From Sphingomonas sp. (lineage in GTDB: Bacteria > Pseudomonadota > Alphaproteobacteria > Sphingomonadales > Sphingomonadaceae): DNA of 6,456 bases. The stretch lies in contig JASLBO010000078.1 of NCBI GenBank assembly GCA_030146605.1, positions 1-6,456 on the forward strand, read 5' to 3'. The notes below the pieces were generated by a model. The model was given only the letters and a program-made list of their open reading frames with translations, did no database searches and had not been told where the DNA came from. How positions within the stretch are numbered: the stretch's first letter is position 1; every line of letters starts with the position of its first letter. A program made the position numbers and the translations under genes. Positions 5,351 through 6,456 of the stretch are shown here, piece by piece.

Positions 5351-6456
5351 TCAGCCTTCCGTCGCCTGCGGATCGGCGGCGGGACGCCCGAGGAAGCGGC
5401 TATAGGCCCAGCTGATCCCGATCAGCACCACGCCTAGCGCGAGGAACGACAGGATCCGCAACACGCCGTCGAGCGCGCCGGCGTCGATCAGGAACACCTT
5501 GAACGTCACCAGTGCGAGCAGCCCGAGGCCGGCGAGCCGCAGATCGTGCTTCCCGGCGGTGATCCCGCGCCACAGCCAGAACAGAGCAAGGCCGAGCAGC
5601 GCCGCCGAATAGCCGCCATTTTCGAGCGTGCCGACCGGCCCGGTGAGCATGCTGCCATGCGTTGCCTGGCGTATCGCTGCCAGCACCGTGACGATGGTGA
5701 GCAGCGCCGCGCCGACACGCCAGCCGCGCGTCGTGGCAAGCGACCACAGCCAGAAAGCCGCAAGCCCGCCGTGCAGCACGGCGGCGTTGAGCAGCGGCAG
5801 CGCGCCCACCGCCTGTGCTTCGATCGTCGGATTGAAGATCAGCAGGTCGAACCAGACCAGCCGCACCAGCCCGAGCCCGAGCAGGATCGACGCGAGCGAC
5901 GGGAAAAGGCCGCGGCGCAGCAGGATCCAGCCGGCGGCGAGGCAGACCTGGGTCAGCAACGCGCGCTCGACAAAGCCGAATGTGACGAATTGCGGCAACG
6001 TCGCGATCGCCAGCACCTGCTTGGCCAGCGCGTACAGGAGCAGGATCGCGACGCCGATCGCGATGCTGCCGACCAGCCGCCGGGCACGCCCGAGCTGGCG
6101 CGGGTCGAGCATGGCCGCAAGCACCGCCGCCGTGGGTAGCGCCAGCGCGCGGAACAGATCGGGCAGCGCCGGAATGGCGAGGTAGGGCAATCGATCGCCA
6201 GCCAGCGACGCGGCGATCAGCTGGGCGAGCGCGATCAGCGGAAACACCGCCGCCACCAGCGCGGCAAGATAGGGCAAGGCCGGAAGCACGAACAACGCCG
6301 GCGCCCCGGCCACGCGCGCCCAGCCGGCGAGGCCGAGCACCACCAGTGCCAGCGGCAGCCCCAGCCATGCCCCGGGCAGGAACTGCGCAAGGCCGAGTGC
6401 CACGAGCAGCCCGGCGACGAGGCTGGAGGCGATCAAGGCGGGATCGTTCGACTCGC
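5351..6456 (-). CDS. DUF2339 family polytopic membrane protein, C-terminal part, 5' end outside the window
   Basis: The minus-strand frame is open to the right edge and ends at TGA (5351-5353), giving 368 codons of a protein rich in Leu, Ala, Val and Gly. About ten to eleven hydrophobic segments alternate with short loops. The C-terminal block FKVFLIDAGALDGVLRILSF followed by LALGVVLIGISWAYSRFL (5390-5505) is the conserved end of DUF2339 (PF10101) membrane proteins. These are commonly around 800-1000 residues with an N-terminal coiled coil and some twenty or more membrane spans. The TTG at 6434-6436 could be read as a start, but coding continues upstream of it (ESNDPA), so the window holds less than half of the gene. 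The molecular function of the family is not established, and nothing here shows a substrate. The gene converges on the chrA remnant with no visible terminator between them. Confidence 0.85.
   Translation of the reverse strand, partial: ESNDPALIASSLVAGLLVALGLAQFLPGAWLGLPLALVVLGLAGWARVAGAPALFVLPALPYLAALVAAVFPLIALAQLIAASLAGDRLPYLAIPALPDLFRALALPTAAVLAAMLDPRQLGRARRLVGSIAIGVAILLLYALAKQVLAIATLPQFVTFGFVERALLTQVCLAAGWILLRRGLFPSLASILLGLGLVRLVWFDLLIFNPTIEAQAVGALPLLNAAVLHGGLAAFWLWSLATTRGWRVGAALLTIVTVLAAIRQATHGSMLTGPVGTLENGGYSAALLGLALFWLWRGITAGKHDLRLAGLGLLALVTFKVFLIDAGALDGVLRILSFLALGVVLIGISWAYSRFLGRPAADPQATEG

Noticed and set aside
4849..5415. A 188-codon plus-strand frame rich in Arg, Pro and Gly
   Set aside because: It is the out-of-frame shadow of the ChrA remnant, which in its own frame shows conserved membrane segments. 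It also runs past the convergent stop into the DUF2339 gene.
5400..6368. A 322-codon minus-strand frame overlapping the DUF2339 gene
   Set aside because: Its composition is Ala/Arg/Gly-rich without motifs. The overlapping frame 5351-6456 carries the hydrophobic pattern and the conserved DUF2339 end.
1..6456. CRISPR array, tRNA/rRNA gene, insertion sequence or long tandem repeat
   Set aside because: I saw no regularly spaced repeats, no tRNA-like cloverleaf or conserved rRNA stretch, no transposase motif and no terminal inverted repeats flanking the scar region.

Overview
The window looks like a high-GC alphaproteobacterial chromosome, most likely a sphingomonad (Sphingomonadales). The grounds are the codon use, a TonB-dependent receptor of the Xanthomonas/Caulobacter/Sphingomonas subfamily, and a LacI-family-type sugar operator. 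The assignment rests on recognised protein patterns, not on a database search.

Left part (1-4487): a small carbohydrate-uptake locus. It opens with the C-terminal part of a glycoside hydrolase family 2 enzyme (beta-galactosidase-like, 5' end outside the window). After a 195-base spacer comes a complete 1051-residue TonB-dependent outer-membrane receptor. The spacer carries a near-consensus sigma-70 promoter (TTGACA, 17-base spacer, TATGGT) with a LacI-family-like palindrome (core TAGCGCTA) on the predicted transcription start. The receptor ends at a textbook rho-independent terminator, so it probably forms its own sugar-inducible transcript. The receptor would import an oligosaccharide and the GH2 enzyme would cleave a glycoside. 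The actual sugar cannot be read from the sequence.

Middle part (4488-5338): a scar of broken genes. On the minus strand is an internal piece of an alginate-export-family outer-membrane protein, with a one-base frameshift in a G run and no N- or C-terminal parts. Facing away from it on the plus strand is a short piece that resembles the start of the ChrB C-terminal domain, joined in frame to the last third of a ChrA chromate transporter. The simplest reading is repeated deletion between a divergent porin gene and a chrB-chrA chromate-resistance pair.

Right part (5351-6456): the C-terminal part of a large polytopic membrane protein of the DUF2339 family on the minus strand, running off the right edge. 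It converges with the chrA remnant, with 12 bases between the stop codons. I see no tRNA, rRNA, CRISPR array or insertion sequence. The most rewarding items are the promoter/operator before the receptor and the chromate-resistance/porin scar.
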